Assembly: GCA_002427745.1 (NCBI GenBank)
Contig: DIYF01000093.1
Coordinates: forward strand, 1-37,523
Source of the DNA: Roseivirga sp. UBA6061
GTDB lineage: Bacteria; Bacteroidota; Bacteroidia; Cytophagales; Cyclobacteriaceae
DNA length: 37,523 nucleotides
Direction: 5' to 3'
Shown here: one piece after another, positions 31,072-37,523 of the stretch
Numbering within the stretch: position 1 is the first letter of the stretch
Layout of the letters: each line of letters begins with the position of its first letter
Notes under the pieces: model-generated
Databases searched by the model: none
Told to the model about the DNA's origin: nothing
Seen by the model: the letters and a program-made list of their open reading frames with translations, nothing else
Program-made: the position numbers and the translations under genes

Positions 31072-31096
31072 AACGAATACTGAATTTGTATTTTTG
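31068..31096 (+). promoter_or_regulatory. Possible promoter of the putative porin gene
   Basis: TTG (31068-31070) is followed after 18 nt by TATTTTTG (31089-31096), a near-perfect Bacteroidota promoter overlapping the end of lpxK. The predicted start (about 31101) falls at or after the likely start codons of the porin (TTG 31094, GTG 31100), which would give a leaderless message or mean the match is accidental. Confidence 0.4.
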
Positions 31097-33013
31097 CGCG
31101 TGCTAAGAAGGGTTTTACTTATTTCCACACTTTTGCTCACTGTCTTTACGGCCTTTTCTCAGAGGGGTACGGTGAGAGAGCTGGGGGGCAACCGGGATTC
31201 ATTGCGGAATGCCAGACAGCAGCGGATACTGCGAGACACTGTTAAGAATAACTACAGTGCCAAAACCACCCGCTTTACCTACGAGAAGAACTTTAAGTTC
31301 AACGACCTGACCTTTTACAATCCGGACACCATCCCGGATAATCTTCACCGGTTTACCGATTTTGAGAAGAATAATAACTTCATCCAAAACCTGGGGGGCA
31401 TCGGTACAGCCCAGCGCTCCCTGTTTTATGAAGGAAGATCGGTCATAGGGCGAACCTCAGGTTATCATGCCTACGACCCTTTTTATATAGACCCTGATCA
31501 GATCAAATACTTTGATACCCGATCTCCCTATACAGATATCAAGGCCACTTTTGGAGGAGGAGGCCGCGCTATTACCGATGTGCTTTTCAGCTTGAACGAC
31601 AGTACCCAGTTTAACCTTGGATTCAGCTACAGTGGTATCAGGGCAGATAAGCAGCTGTCGTTTCTTACAAGAGGTGATCGTAGTGTAGAGAGTACCAACT
31701 GGAATATCTTCGGCTTCTTGAGGCCTAAGAAGCTGCCCCGATATCTTCTGCTTTTCAACATGACGCAGATGAAGCATACCGCGGCAGAGCAAGGGGGGAT
31801 TATTGAGGCGATTACCATGCCGACAGCGGATACTCTTTTTTACGATTATCTGGATGAAGATGTGGCCCTGGATGAAGCAGAAAGCTACGATAAGAGGGGA
31901 GGGCTGCATATTTATCAGCAGTATGACCTGGACTCTGTTTTCCAGCTCTATCATTCTGCTACCTTCTTCGATCAGATTCTGAGATACAATGATGAATATG
32001 ATCTGAGTGGTTCTGATTCGCTGATTTACAGCCCTGTTGATGGCGCTACCTCAGGCACAATTGCTGACAGGACAGCTTTCAGGGAGTTCTCGAATGAGTT
32101 CGGTATCAAAGGGTACACCAGGAAATTTGCCTACACCTTATTCTACAGAAACAGAAATGTCCGCTATGATAACCTGCTGATCGGATCTGCCAGAAAAGAC
32201 TCTGAGAGTTACCTGGGAGGTACTTTGCGACAGCAAATCACTCCTAAAATCTTTCTTACTGCTTCAGGTGAGTATCTGATCGGGGGCAACTATATGCTGA
32301 CGGGAGATTTCAAAAGCGACTTTTTCACGGCACGTTTTTCAAGGGTGAAGGCCAAGCCGACTTACCTTGCTGAGTTTTACACAGGTGAACAACGTAGCTG
32401 GACAAATACCTTCAATGATGAGGTGTCGGATAATCTCTATGGTGAAATCAAGCTGAACACAAGGCGCTGGAGTTTCAGGCCGTTTTTGAGATTTAACCGC
32501 ATTACAGATCATGTGTATTATGGCCCTGACAGGTTACCGCTGCAGGCTTCAGACGATATTCTGCTGTTTTCTCCGGGAGCTCACCTGGACCTTAAAATCA
32601 CTGATAAATGGGCTATGAAAACGACTACGGTTTATAGCACAGTGTCAGGAGGTAGTTCAGATGTATACCGTATTCCTGAGTTGATGGTGAATGCACAGTT
32701 TGCACACACCAATATTCTCTTCGATGGTAAGATGATTATCCAGACCGGTATGGATGCCCATTACAGAACTTCCTATCAGGCCTATGCCTACGACCCGGTG
32801 GTGCAGCAGTTTTACCAGCAAAACACCATTGAAAACGATGCTTTTGTGAAGATTGACCTCTTTCTGAATTTCAAGGTGCAGAACTTTATTTTCTTTATTA
32901 AGTCTGGCCATTTCAACCAGGGGCTAATTGGAGACGGCTATTTCCTTACCCCGTATTTTACCGGTAACCGACAGACTGTTGACATCGGAACGCGCTGGTC
33001 GTTCTATGATTGA
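31094..33013 (+). CDS. Putative porin (porin_10-like outer-membrane barrel)
   Basis: About 639 residues from the TTG at 31094, which gives a compact signal peptide (RVLRRVLLISTLLLTVFTAFSQ). Other possible starts are a TTG at 31058, overlapping lpxK, and GTG at 31100; no ATG precedes the signal. The protein has no plug domain and shows the family pattern: YIDPDQIKYFDTRSPYTDI, TFGGGGRAITDVLFSLND, a long series of amphipathic strands with YxxNR-type turns, and a final TVDIGTRWSFYD ending in an aromatic-Asp pair. Large putative porins of this kind are common in Cytophagales and may pass nutrients through the outer membrane; the substrate is unknown. Confidence 0.85.
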   Translation: MRVLRRVLLISTLLLTVFTAFSQRGTVRELGGNRDSLRNARQQRILRDTVKNNYSAKTTRFTYEKNFKFNDLTFYNPDTIPDNLHRFTDFEKNNNFIQNLGGIGTAQRSLFYEGRSVIGRTSGYHAYDPFYIDPDQIKYFDTRSPYTDIKATFGGGGRAITDVLFSLNDSTQFNLGFSYSGIRADKQLSFLTRGDRSVESTNWNIFGFLRPKKLPRYLLLFNMTQMKHTAAEQGGIIEAITMPTADTLFYDYLDEDVALDEAESYDKRGGLHIYQQYDLDSVFQLYHSATFFDQILRYNDEYDLSGSDSLIYSPVDGATSGTIADRTAFREFSNEFGIKGYTRKFAYTLFYRNRNVRYDNLLIGSARKDSESYLGGTLRQQITPKIFLTASGEYLIGGNYMLTGDFKSDFFTARFSRVKAKPTYLAEFYTGEQRSWTNTFNDEVSDNLYGEIKLNTRRWSFRPFLRFNRITDHVYYGPDRLPLQASDDILLFSPGAHLDLKITDKWAMKTTTVYSTVSGGSSDVYRIPELMVNAQFAHTNILFDGKMIIQTGMDAHYRTSYQAYAYDPVVQQFYQQNTIENDAFVKIDLFLNFKVQNFIFFIKSGHFNQGLIGDGYFLTPYFTGNRQTVDIGTRWSFYD

Positions 33014-33181
33014 TTTGGACTGAAACCACCAATCGCACTGTCACCTACTACTTATGCTTGTCCCACTGCCCGGGAGCACCAGGCCTGTTAACTGAAGAGA
33101 GAGGTTGATTGCTCTATCTCCGGATCACTTTGTTCCTGCACGCTGACCAAAAGAATGGAATCTGTAATGCTGGTACAAAAA

Positions 33182-33211
33182 AAGCCGGTTGAACTGATGT
33201 CCAACCGGCTT
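33182..33211 (-). terminator. Intrinsic terminator after the DUF3078 gene
   Basis: AAGCCGGTTG (33182-33191) and CAACCGGCTT (33202-33211) are perfect arms around a 10-nt loop, with seven T on the minus strand. It lies 24 bp past the stop of the minus-strand gene ending at 33235. The hairpin could also serve the porin transcript from the other side, though with a weak T-tract. The rest of 33014-33234 shows nothing recognisable. Confidence 0.9.
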
Positions 33212-33234
33212 CCGCAGGTTAGTTGCTTATTTCC

Positions 33235-34134
33235 TTATTTGCCCTGAAAGAGAGCGAAGTTAACACCCACATTGAGTACATGCTTGAACTGCAGTTCGGC
33301 AGTCGTATTTCCTGTATTGGTGCCATCATCAAATCGGATGTCTTTGTCGTAGATCATTTGCGTACCGAAGGTGGCGTTGAACCACTCATTTACTTTCATT
33401 ACCAGCAGGGTCTCCCAGTTAACATCAATCGTACCGAAGGTATCATAAGCGGTAAAGAAGTTCAGGTTACTCTGGAATGAGATGTTTTCAGCTATTGGTA
33501 AGCTGAGTGTAGCCAGCAGGTTAGAACCAAATTCTGCTCTCACTTTACTGTCTACGTCCACACCAAATGCTCCTATGCTCGACAGGTCATCATCCAATAC
33601 GAAAGTAAACTTACCCGCTGCGGGAGAAAAGGAGAGAGAAAATACATCACCTTTGATATAGTCCATTCCCAGATTGACCGTGAGGTATCCAGGTGCCATG
33701 AAAGAAGAGATTTTAGTGGCAATCTCTTCACCGTTGTTGCCTGGTGCGAAAGTGTTACCTTCCAGCAACTGTGTTCTGAGAATGCCGGTAATGCCCCAGC
33801 CCCAGTTTTCATTGATTTTCTTGCTATACTGACTCAGCAGAATGATGGCGTCATCTGTTTTTCTGAATTCACCTTCACCTACTTTGGCACCACCCAGGGC
33901 AAAGTCGATACTGGTTTTCCAGGTACTGGTACTGGATGTACGGATAAAGGCAGAGTTATAAACGCCTCCCAGAGCTACGGAGCTTTCACCCCCACCGGCC
34001 CAGTTAGACAGGCCAACGTTCGCGAAATTAAAGCCGAAAGAACCTTTTCTTTCCCAGCTCACAGAATCGGCATCCTGTGCATTCAGCGTCCCCACGCAGA
34101 TCAATGCCAAAACCAAAAGTGTAATTTTTTTCAT
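33235..34134 (-). CDS. DUF3078 family exported protein
   Basis: A 299-residue protein with a signal peptide (MKKITLLVLALICVG...NAQ). It shows DUF3078 features: WERKGSFGFNFANVGLSNWAGGGESSVALG near the N-terminus, DDAIILLSQYSKKINENWGWG in the middle and a C-terminal beta-rich part ending NVGVNFALFQGK. Members are Bacteroidota outer-membrane or periplasmic proteins, probably small barrels; the function is unknown. Its promoter carries an exact TACTTTTG element at 34191-34184. It is divergent from miaE. Confidence 0.88.
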   Translation of the reverse strand: MKKITLLVLALICVGTLNAQDADSVSWERKGSFGFNFANVGLSNWAGGGESSVALGGVYNSAFIRTSSTSTWKTSIDFALGGAKVGEGEFRKTDDAIILLSQYSKKINENWGWGITGILRTQLLEGNTFAPGNNGEEIATKISSFMAPGYLTVNLGMDYIKGDVFSLSFSPAAGKFTFVLDDDLSSIGAFGVDVDSKVRAEFGSNLLATLSLPIAENISFQSNLNFFTAYDTFGTIDVNWETLLVMKVNEWFNATFGTQMIYDKDIRFDDGTNTGNTTAELQFKHVLNVGVNFALFQGK

Positions 34135-34183
34135 AGGTAAATAGTGCTTAGTATTTAAAAATTGCCATTCGGGGGAGGTGGCA

Positions 34184-34191
34184 CAAAAGTA
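34184..34191 (-). promoter_or_regulatory. Predicted -7 element of the DUF3078 gene
   Basis: The minus strand reads TACTTTTG, an exact TAnnTTTG match. The predicted start at about 34178 gives a leader of about 44 nt. No TTG is visible at the expected upstream distance. Confidence 0.5.
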
Positions 34192-34241
34192 CGGGGCAAA
34201 AATGAAAGTAGATTAATCTTCTTTACTTTTTTTAGCTCAAC

Positions 34242-34265
34242 CGTTTGCGCCTATTTTTGCAAACG
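34242..34265 (+). promoter_or_regulatory. miaE promoter element flanked by an inverted repeat
   Basis: The plus strand has TATTTTTG at 34252-34259, an exact -7 match. It is bracketed by CGTTTGC (34242-34248) and GCAAACG (34259-34265), a perfect 7-bp inverted repeat with a 10-bp spacer that ends one base before the ATG at 34267. The predicted start lies only a few nt from the ATG, so the message may be nearly leaderless, and a protein on the repeat would block initiation. Confidence 0.5.
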
Positions 34266-34266
34266 C

Positions 34267-34869
34267 ATGGAAAATCTGAAGAATAACCTGCTCGGACTGC
34301 AACTTCCGACTGACCCCCGCTGGGTAGATATTGCTACCATGAACATTGAAGATATCCTGGTAGATCATGCCTATTGTGAGCAAAAGGCAGCTTCTTCCTG
34401 TATATCACTGATAGTACAGTATCCGGATAAAGCTGAGCTGGTAGCCATGATGACTCCGGTGGTGGCAGAAGAGTGGAGTCATTTTGAAAGAGTGATAGAG
34501 CAGCTCAACAAAAGGGGGATGGCTTTGGGCAAGATGCGGAAAGATGAGTACGTAGCCAGACTGAGTCAGGTACCCAAAAAGGGGGGGAGCCGTGAGCAGC
34601 AGCTGGTAGAAAAACTACTGATGAATGCGCTGATTGAGGCAAGAAGCTGTGAGCGCTTCAAGATTCTCTCACAAAATATTGAGGACGAGGAGTTACAGAA
34701 GTTCTACTATGAGCTGATGGTATCCGAAGCCGGCCACTATAAGAATTTCCTTGCTCTGGCCAAGACCTATATGCCGGAAGAATATGTTATGCAGCGCTGG
34801 AGGGCCTTTTTGGAAGCCGAAGCTGAGATCATCAATACACTGGAGGTAAGAGGTGACAGGATGCACTGA
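34267..34869 (+). CDS. miaE: tRNA-(ms2io6A)-hydroxylase MiaE-like di-iron protein
   Basis: A 200-residue protein from the ATG at 34267; a longer frame from 34162 has no conserved upstream residues. It has a ferritin-like di-iron helical bundle: HAYCEQKAASSC (Glu38), EEWSHFERV (Glu69, His72), IEARSCERF (Glu124) and VSEAGHYKNF (Glu154, His157). The motif order and length fit MiaE, which hydroxylates the isopentenyl chain of ms2i6A37 in tRNA using O2. MiaE needs MiaA and MiaB products; neither gene is in the window. The promoter carries an inverted repeat, so expression may be regulated. Confidence 0.93.
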   Translation: MENLKNNLLGLQLPTDPRWVDIATMNIEDILVDHAYCEQKAASSCISLIVQYPDKAELVAMMTPVVAEEWSHFERVIEQLNKRGMALGKMRKDEYVARLSQVPKKGGSREQQLVEKLLMNALIEARSCERFKILSQNIEDEELQKFYYELMVSEAGHYKNFLALAKTYMPEEYVMQRWRAFLEAEAEIINTLEVRGDRMH

Positions 34870-34994
34870 CACCTTCGCTAAAGCTTCGGTGTCGGACAAC
34901 ACCTTCTCCAACTTTCCAGTCGCTCACTTTTGGCGAGTGACCATGAGTGAGTATTCAATATGCTTTGTAGGCGGCATTGACTAGTCACCGAAGC
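34868..34994. repeat. Cluster of alternative inverted repeats after miaE
   Basis: GACACC (34868-34873) pairs with GGTGTC (34888-34893); GGTGT also pairs with ACACC (34899-34903), which excludes the first. GCTTCGGTG (34883-34891) is inverted at CACCGAAGC (34986-34994). CTCACT and AGTGAG occur inverted between, and TGACTAGTCA (34978-34987) is a 10-bp palindrome. No T-tract follows. The gap of 137 bp holds no gene. Confidence 0.55.
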
Positions 34995-35006
34995 AACTTT
35001 CATAAG

Positions 35007-36980
35007 CTACTTGGTAGTCATTTGGGTAATGCTCTGTTCGGTAGCAGTCTCATCCGACTGTCGGTCTTTGTACTTTTCAATAAAGCGTTTTACGGCTTTA
35101 TCAGCCGGGTTTCTGGTAGAGAGCTCTTCGAAAATCACAACCGCTTCGGCATAATCGCCTTTCCTGATCAGCTTAATGGCTTCACGATACCTGGGGATAT
35201 AAGAGATTTTGAGTTCTTCCACCGGGGCCAGCAGCTGGTAGACAGAGAGGGTTTCTTTCTTGCCCTTGACCTTTACCTTGTCCAGAAATCGGTAATTAAA
35301 TTCTGTCGCGTTCTCCAGACGGTTCAGTGTGCCCTCTGTCATGATCAGGGGGGTGTCGTAATAGCGCGTCAGCCCCTCAACCCTGGCAGCGGTGTTGACC
35401 GCATCAGAGATCACCGTTGTCTCCAGCCGGTTGTTATGCCCGATGGTACCCAGGATCATAGAACCGGTATGAATCCCCGTACCGATGGTGATAGGGGGCA
35501 TGCCTTTCTTCTCGCGGAGCATCTTGTTAAAGTCTTCTATGAAGGGGTCAAACTCCTGAACCGCCTTAATGGCCTGATCAGGGGAGTTGGGGAAAAGGGC
35601 CATTACCGAATCGCCAATAAACTTATCGATAAAACCACCGTACTTGAGAATTATCGGTACAATCCCTCCCAGGTATTCATTGAGAAAATCGAAGTTCTCC
35701 TGCGGATTCAACTCCTCTGATATTTGTGTGAAACCTCTGATATCAGTGAAAACCACAGTCATTTCTCGCTCTACCTGATCTCCCAGTGATACTTCTTCAA
35801 TACTGGCTCTTCCCAGACTTTGGAGAAACTCCTGGGGTACAAAGCGGCTATTGGCTTCACTGATTCTTTCCAGCTTTTTATTGGCCTCGGCCAGTTCTTT
35901 GGTTCGCTCATCCACGCGCTGCTTAAAGAATTTCATTTCTGAGATCACCTTGTTTTTCAGAATGGAGAAGTTCTTTGTCAGACTGCCAATCTCGTCTTTG
36001 GACTGAACCATAGGATGGTCTTTTTCCAGGGTAAACTTACTGGCAACAAAGCGGGTGATGTGCTTGGTAAGATCAGTGAGCGGTTTGGTAATGCGATAGG
36101 CTATAAAAGCACTGATGACAATACTGATCACCACGAGGAGTACAACGGTAATACCGAAGTAAAGGGTAAGGTTGGCAAATTCACTTTTGGCCCACTGTCT
36201 CGACTGGGCCACCAGATCGCTGAAGCCGGTTTCCAGGGTTTCAATCTGTTGGTCAAGAAGCAGCTTCAGGCCTGAGTTATCCTTGATTCCGATTTCCTTA
36301 TCGAGCTGAACAAGCTGCAGGAATCGGTCCTGGTAGCTGTTCAGGTAGGAGATGATCGTGTCTTTTCTGGCTTTTGGAATACGCTGATTGTTCCGGAAAT
36401 AGGCATTGAGTTCAGTGATAGCCTTGGAGAATTTATCTACGTATTGCTGCTCGTTCCTTATGATGTAGTCTTTTTCGTGCCTGCGCAGGGTCAGTATTCT
36501 CTCATTGGGGATTTCACGGGCTTCTTCCAGCCAGTGGGCGTCATCACGCATGGCTCCTTCCAGGCTGTAGTCCTTAAAACCCCGGGTTTTTATTTTGTTG
36601 GTGAGGGCCACGAACAAAGTATCGACCTGCCGGATGTAAGACTTTTGAAGGTCTACGGTAACCTGTAACTGTTTTTCAGCTGAAAAATCTATGTTGGATA
36701 GTACCTGTAAGGTGCTGTCCAGCCAGTATTGATATTGCTCTGTGTAGGGGCTTTTGCCGGTTAAAAAGTAATCTCCGTTTTTGGTTTCGTAGCTAAAGTA
36801 GTTTTGCTGAGATCGCACACTTTTCAGCAGCATCAGGTAGGCCTGATCGATGTTGTCGGATTTGGCAAAGATATCTTCGCGTTTCTGCTGATATCCAAGG
36901 GATAGCAGCACGATCACGAAGCTGGCACTAATAAATACCAGAAACCAGAATAAAAGCCTTACACGAAAGGTGCGAAACAT
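35007..36980 (-). CDS. Membrane-bound class III adenylate cyclase with helical sensor and HAMP domain
   Basis: A 657-residue protein. Helix 1 is at about 9-28, a 240-residue extracytoplasmic helical region follows (with RRHEKDYIIRNEQQYVDKF at 166-184, the pattern of helical bimodular sensors), helix 2 is at about 274-294, then HAMP (295-345), a coiled coil (about 350-380) and a class III cyclase domain (about 400-565). Metal ligands are Asp413 (VFTDIRGF) and Asp457 (IGDSVM); Lys453 and Asp526 match ATP-specific cyclases, with Asn529 and Arg533 for catalysis. A helical C-terminus follows with a TPR-like unit (about 605-640). It probably makes cAMP in response to an external signal. No cAMP-binding effector gene is visible nearby. 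Confidence 0.92.
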   Translation of the reverse strand: MFRTFRVRLLFWFLVFISASFVIVLLSLGYQQKREDIFAKSDNIDQAYLMLLKSVRSQQNYFSYETKNGDYFLTGKSPYTEQYQYWLDSTLQVLSNIDFSAEKQLQVTVDLQKSYIRQVDTLFVALTNKIKTRGFKDYSLEGAMRDDAHWLEEAREIPNERILTLRRHEKDYIIRNEQQYVDKFSKAITELNAYFRNNQRIPKARKDTIISYLNSYQDRFLQLVQLDKEIGIKDNSGLKLLLDQQIETLETGFSDLVAQSRQWAKSEFANLTLYFGITVVLLVVISIVISAFIAYRITKPLTDLTKHITRFVASKFTLEKDHPMVQSKDEIGSLTKNFSILKNKVISEMKFFKQRVDERTKELAEANKKLERISEANSRFVPQEFLQSLGRASIEEVSLGDQVEREMTVVFTDIRGFTQISEELNPQENFDFLNEYLGGIVPIILKYGGFIDKFIGDSVMALFPNSPDQAIKAVQEFDPFIEDFNKMLREKKGMPPITIGTGIHTGSMILGTIGHNNRLETTVISDAVNTAARVEGLTRYYDTPLIMTEGTLNRLENATEFNYRFLDKVKVKGKKETLSVYQLLAPVEELKISYIPRYREAIKLIRKGDYAEAVVIFEELSTRNPADKAVKRFIEKYKDRQSDETATEQSITQMTTK

Positions 36981-37046
36981 ATACCGCTATATTAGAACAT
37001 TATTTCATTTTCATGCTTCTCGTAACTTTAAGATTACATGAATGTT

Positions 37047-37077
37047 TTGTCTGGTAGTGTCTTAATCTATATCTTTT
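37047..37077 (+). promoter_or_regulatory. Possible promoter of the DUF3307 gene
   Basis: TTG (37047-37049) is followed after 20 nt by TATCTTTT (37070-37077), which matches five of six fixed bases of TAnnTTTG. The predicted start is at or next to the ATG at 37082, suggesting a leaderless or very short-leader message. Confidence 0.4.
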
Positions 37078-37081
37078 CCTC

Positions 37082-37441
37082 ATGACTATCAGTCTGCTTC
37101 TTTTGGCGCACTGGGTTGGAGACTTCGCTTTTCAAACCTCAGACATGGCTCTTAATAAGAGCCATAGCATGAAATGGCTTACAATTCATGTGGGGGCATA
37201 CTCAGCGGCAATTCTCCTTTTTTCTCTTTTCCTGATGCCATTGGATGATGTTTTGCTATACGTGGGGGTAAATGCAGTGTTGCATTTAATCACCGACTTC
37301 TTTACGAGCAGATGGGCTCACCGGCACAAACGGGCACCCAGAAAGTTCTTTCCGATTATCGGAATAGACCAGTTAATCCATACGGTTACCCTTTACTGGA
37401 CGGCCGTTTTACTGGAACCGGCACTTTACTGGCCGATTTGA
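37082..37441 (+). CDS. DUF3307 family membrane protein
   Basis: A 119-residue integral membrane protein. It opens with LLLAHWVGDFAFQTSDMALNKS, the conserved HxxGDFxxQ pattern of DUF3307, and continues with HVGAYSAAI, NAVLHLITDFFTSRWAHR and IGIDQLIHTVTLYWTAVLL. Four helices are likely. The conserved acidic and histidine residues in the membrane (His10, Asp14, His68, Asp72, Asp99, His103) suggest a metal site, but no activity is established. DUF3307 genes often sit beside satD in other bacteria; no satD is visible here. Confidence 0.88.
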   Translation: MTISLLLLAHWVGDFAFQTSDMALNKSHSMKWLTIHVGAYSAAILLFSLFLMPLDDVLLYVGVNAVLHLITDFFTSRWAHRHKRAPRKFFPIIGIDQLIHTVTLYWTAVLLEPALYWPI

Positions 37442-37465
37442 CATCGCAGCAAAACTCCTTCTTAA

Positions 37466-37523
37466 TCAGGCAGTAGTTTTTGTTACGGCTCTCAGAATTA
37501 AAATACCAATCACGGCCGCCAGG
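37466..37523 (-). CDS. Possible C-terminal fragment of a membrane protein (cut by the window edge)
   Basis: On the minus strand a frame entering at the right edge reads LAAVIGILILRAVTKTTA followed by TGA (37468-37466). The hydrophobic segment with a basic end looks like the last helix of a membrane protein, and the gene would be convergent with the DUF3307 gene 24 bp away. Only 18 residues are visible, so this may be chance. Confidence 0.35.
   Translation of the reverse strand, partial: LAAVIGILILRAVTKTTA

Noticed and set aside
34977..35720. A 247-codon plus-strand frame opposite the adenylate cyclase
   Set aside because: It lies entirely antisense to the well conserved cyclase domain and resembles no protein family, so it is a shadow frame.

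Overview
The window looks like the chromosome of a member of the Bacteroidota, most likely a free-living or marine Cytophagales-type bacterium. The reasons are family content (TonB-dependent receptor, CarboxypepD_reg-like surface proteins, a DUF3078 protein, a porin_10-type putative porin, menaquinone genes, a Nif3 and zinc-ribbon pair), the scarcity of Shine-Dalgarno sequences, and repeated matches to the Bacteroidota promoter (TTG, about 19-20 nt, TAnnTTTG) in front of genes. It is a core-genome-like stretch. I see no transposase, integrase, phage structural gene, CRISPR array, rRNA or tRNA.

Layout, left to right. 1-287 is gene-free and holds strong inverted repeats and a 30-bp minisatellite. 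288-3850 (minus) is a possible operon of a TonB-dependent receptor, a small two-helix membrane protein and a CarboxypepD_reg-like barrel protein. 3983-4765 is a fatty acid desaturase. 4857-6971 (minus) is a DUF1330 / SDR / luciferase-like oxidoreductase operon facing a divergent HxlR regulator (7084-7428), with a promoter and palindrome between them. 7514-10840 is a large Asp-box beta-propeller exported protein. 11003-11683 is an outer-membrane barrel gene, divergent from an XRE-S24 (LexA-like) regulator at 11878-12663. 12660-15386 holds two paralogous exported barrel proteins. menE (15425-16510) is divergent from a tandem pair of paralogous CarboxypepD_reg-like proteins (16527-18995). Then come a class C beta-lactamase-like serine hydrolase, an orphan ExbB/TolQ-like protein and a LytS/LytTR two-component pair (20849-22622).

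22619-25958 (minus) is a menI-menF-menD operon with 4-bp gene overlaps. With menE it provides four steps of menaquinone synthesis; menB, menC, menA and menH are not here. Next are a histidine phosphatase, a TPR protein, a zinc-ribbon coiled-coil protein and Nif3, then divergently lpxK and a putative porin, a DUF3078 protein, miaE, a HAMP-linked class III adenylate cyclase and a DUF3307 membrane protein. A possible membrane protein tail runs off the right edge.

The genes do not form one obvious novel system. The most interesting signals are in gene arrangement and regulation: a terminator hairpin lying inside the signal-peptide codons of the TPR gene, two convergent pairs whose stop codons interlock in a CTAG palindrome, overlapping opposed promoters, an HxlR operator laid over a transcription start, a self-cleaving-type S24 regulator outside a prophage, and two separate tandem duplications of uncharacterised envelope proteins on either side of menE.
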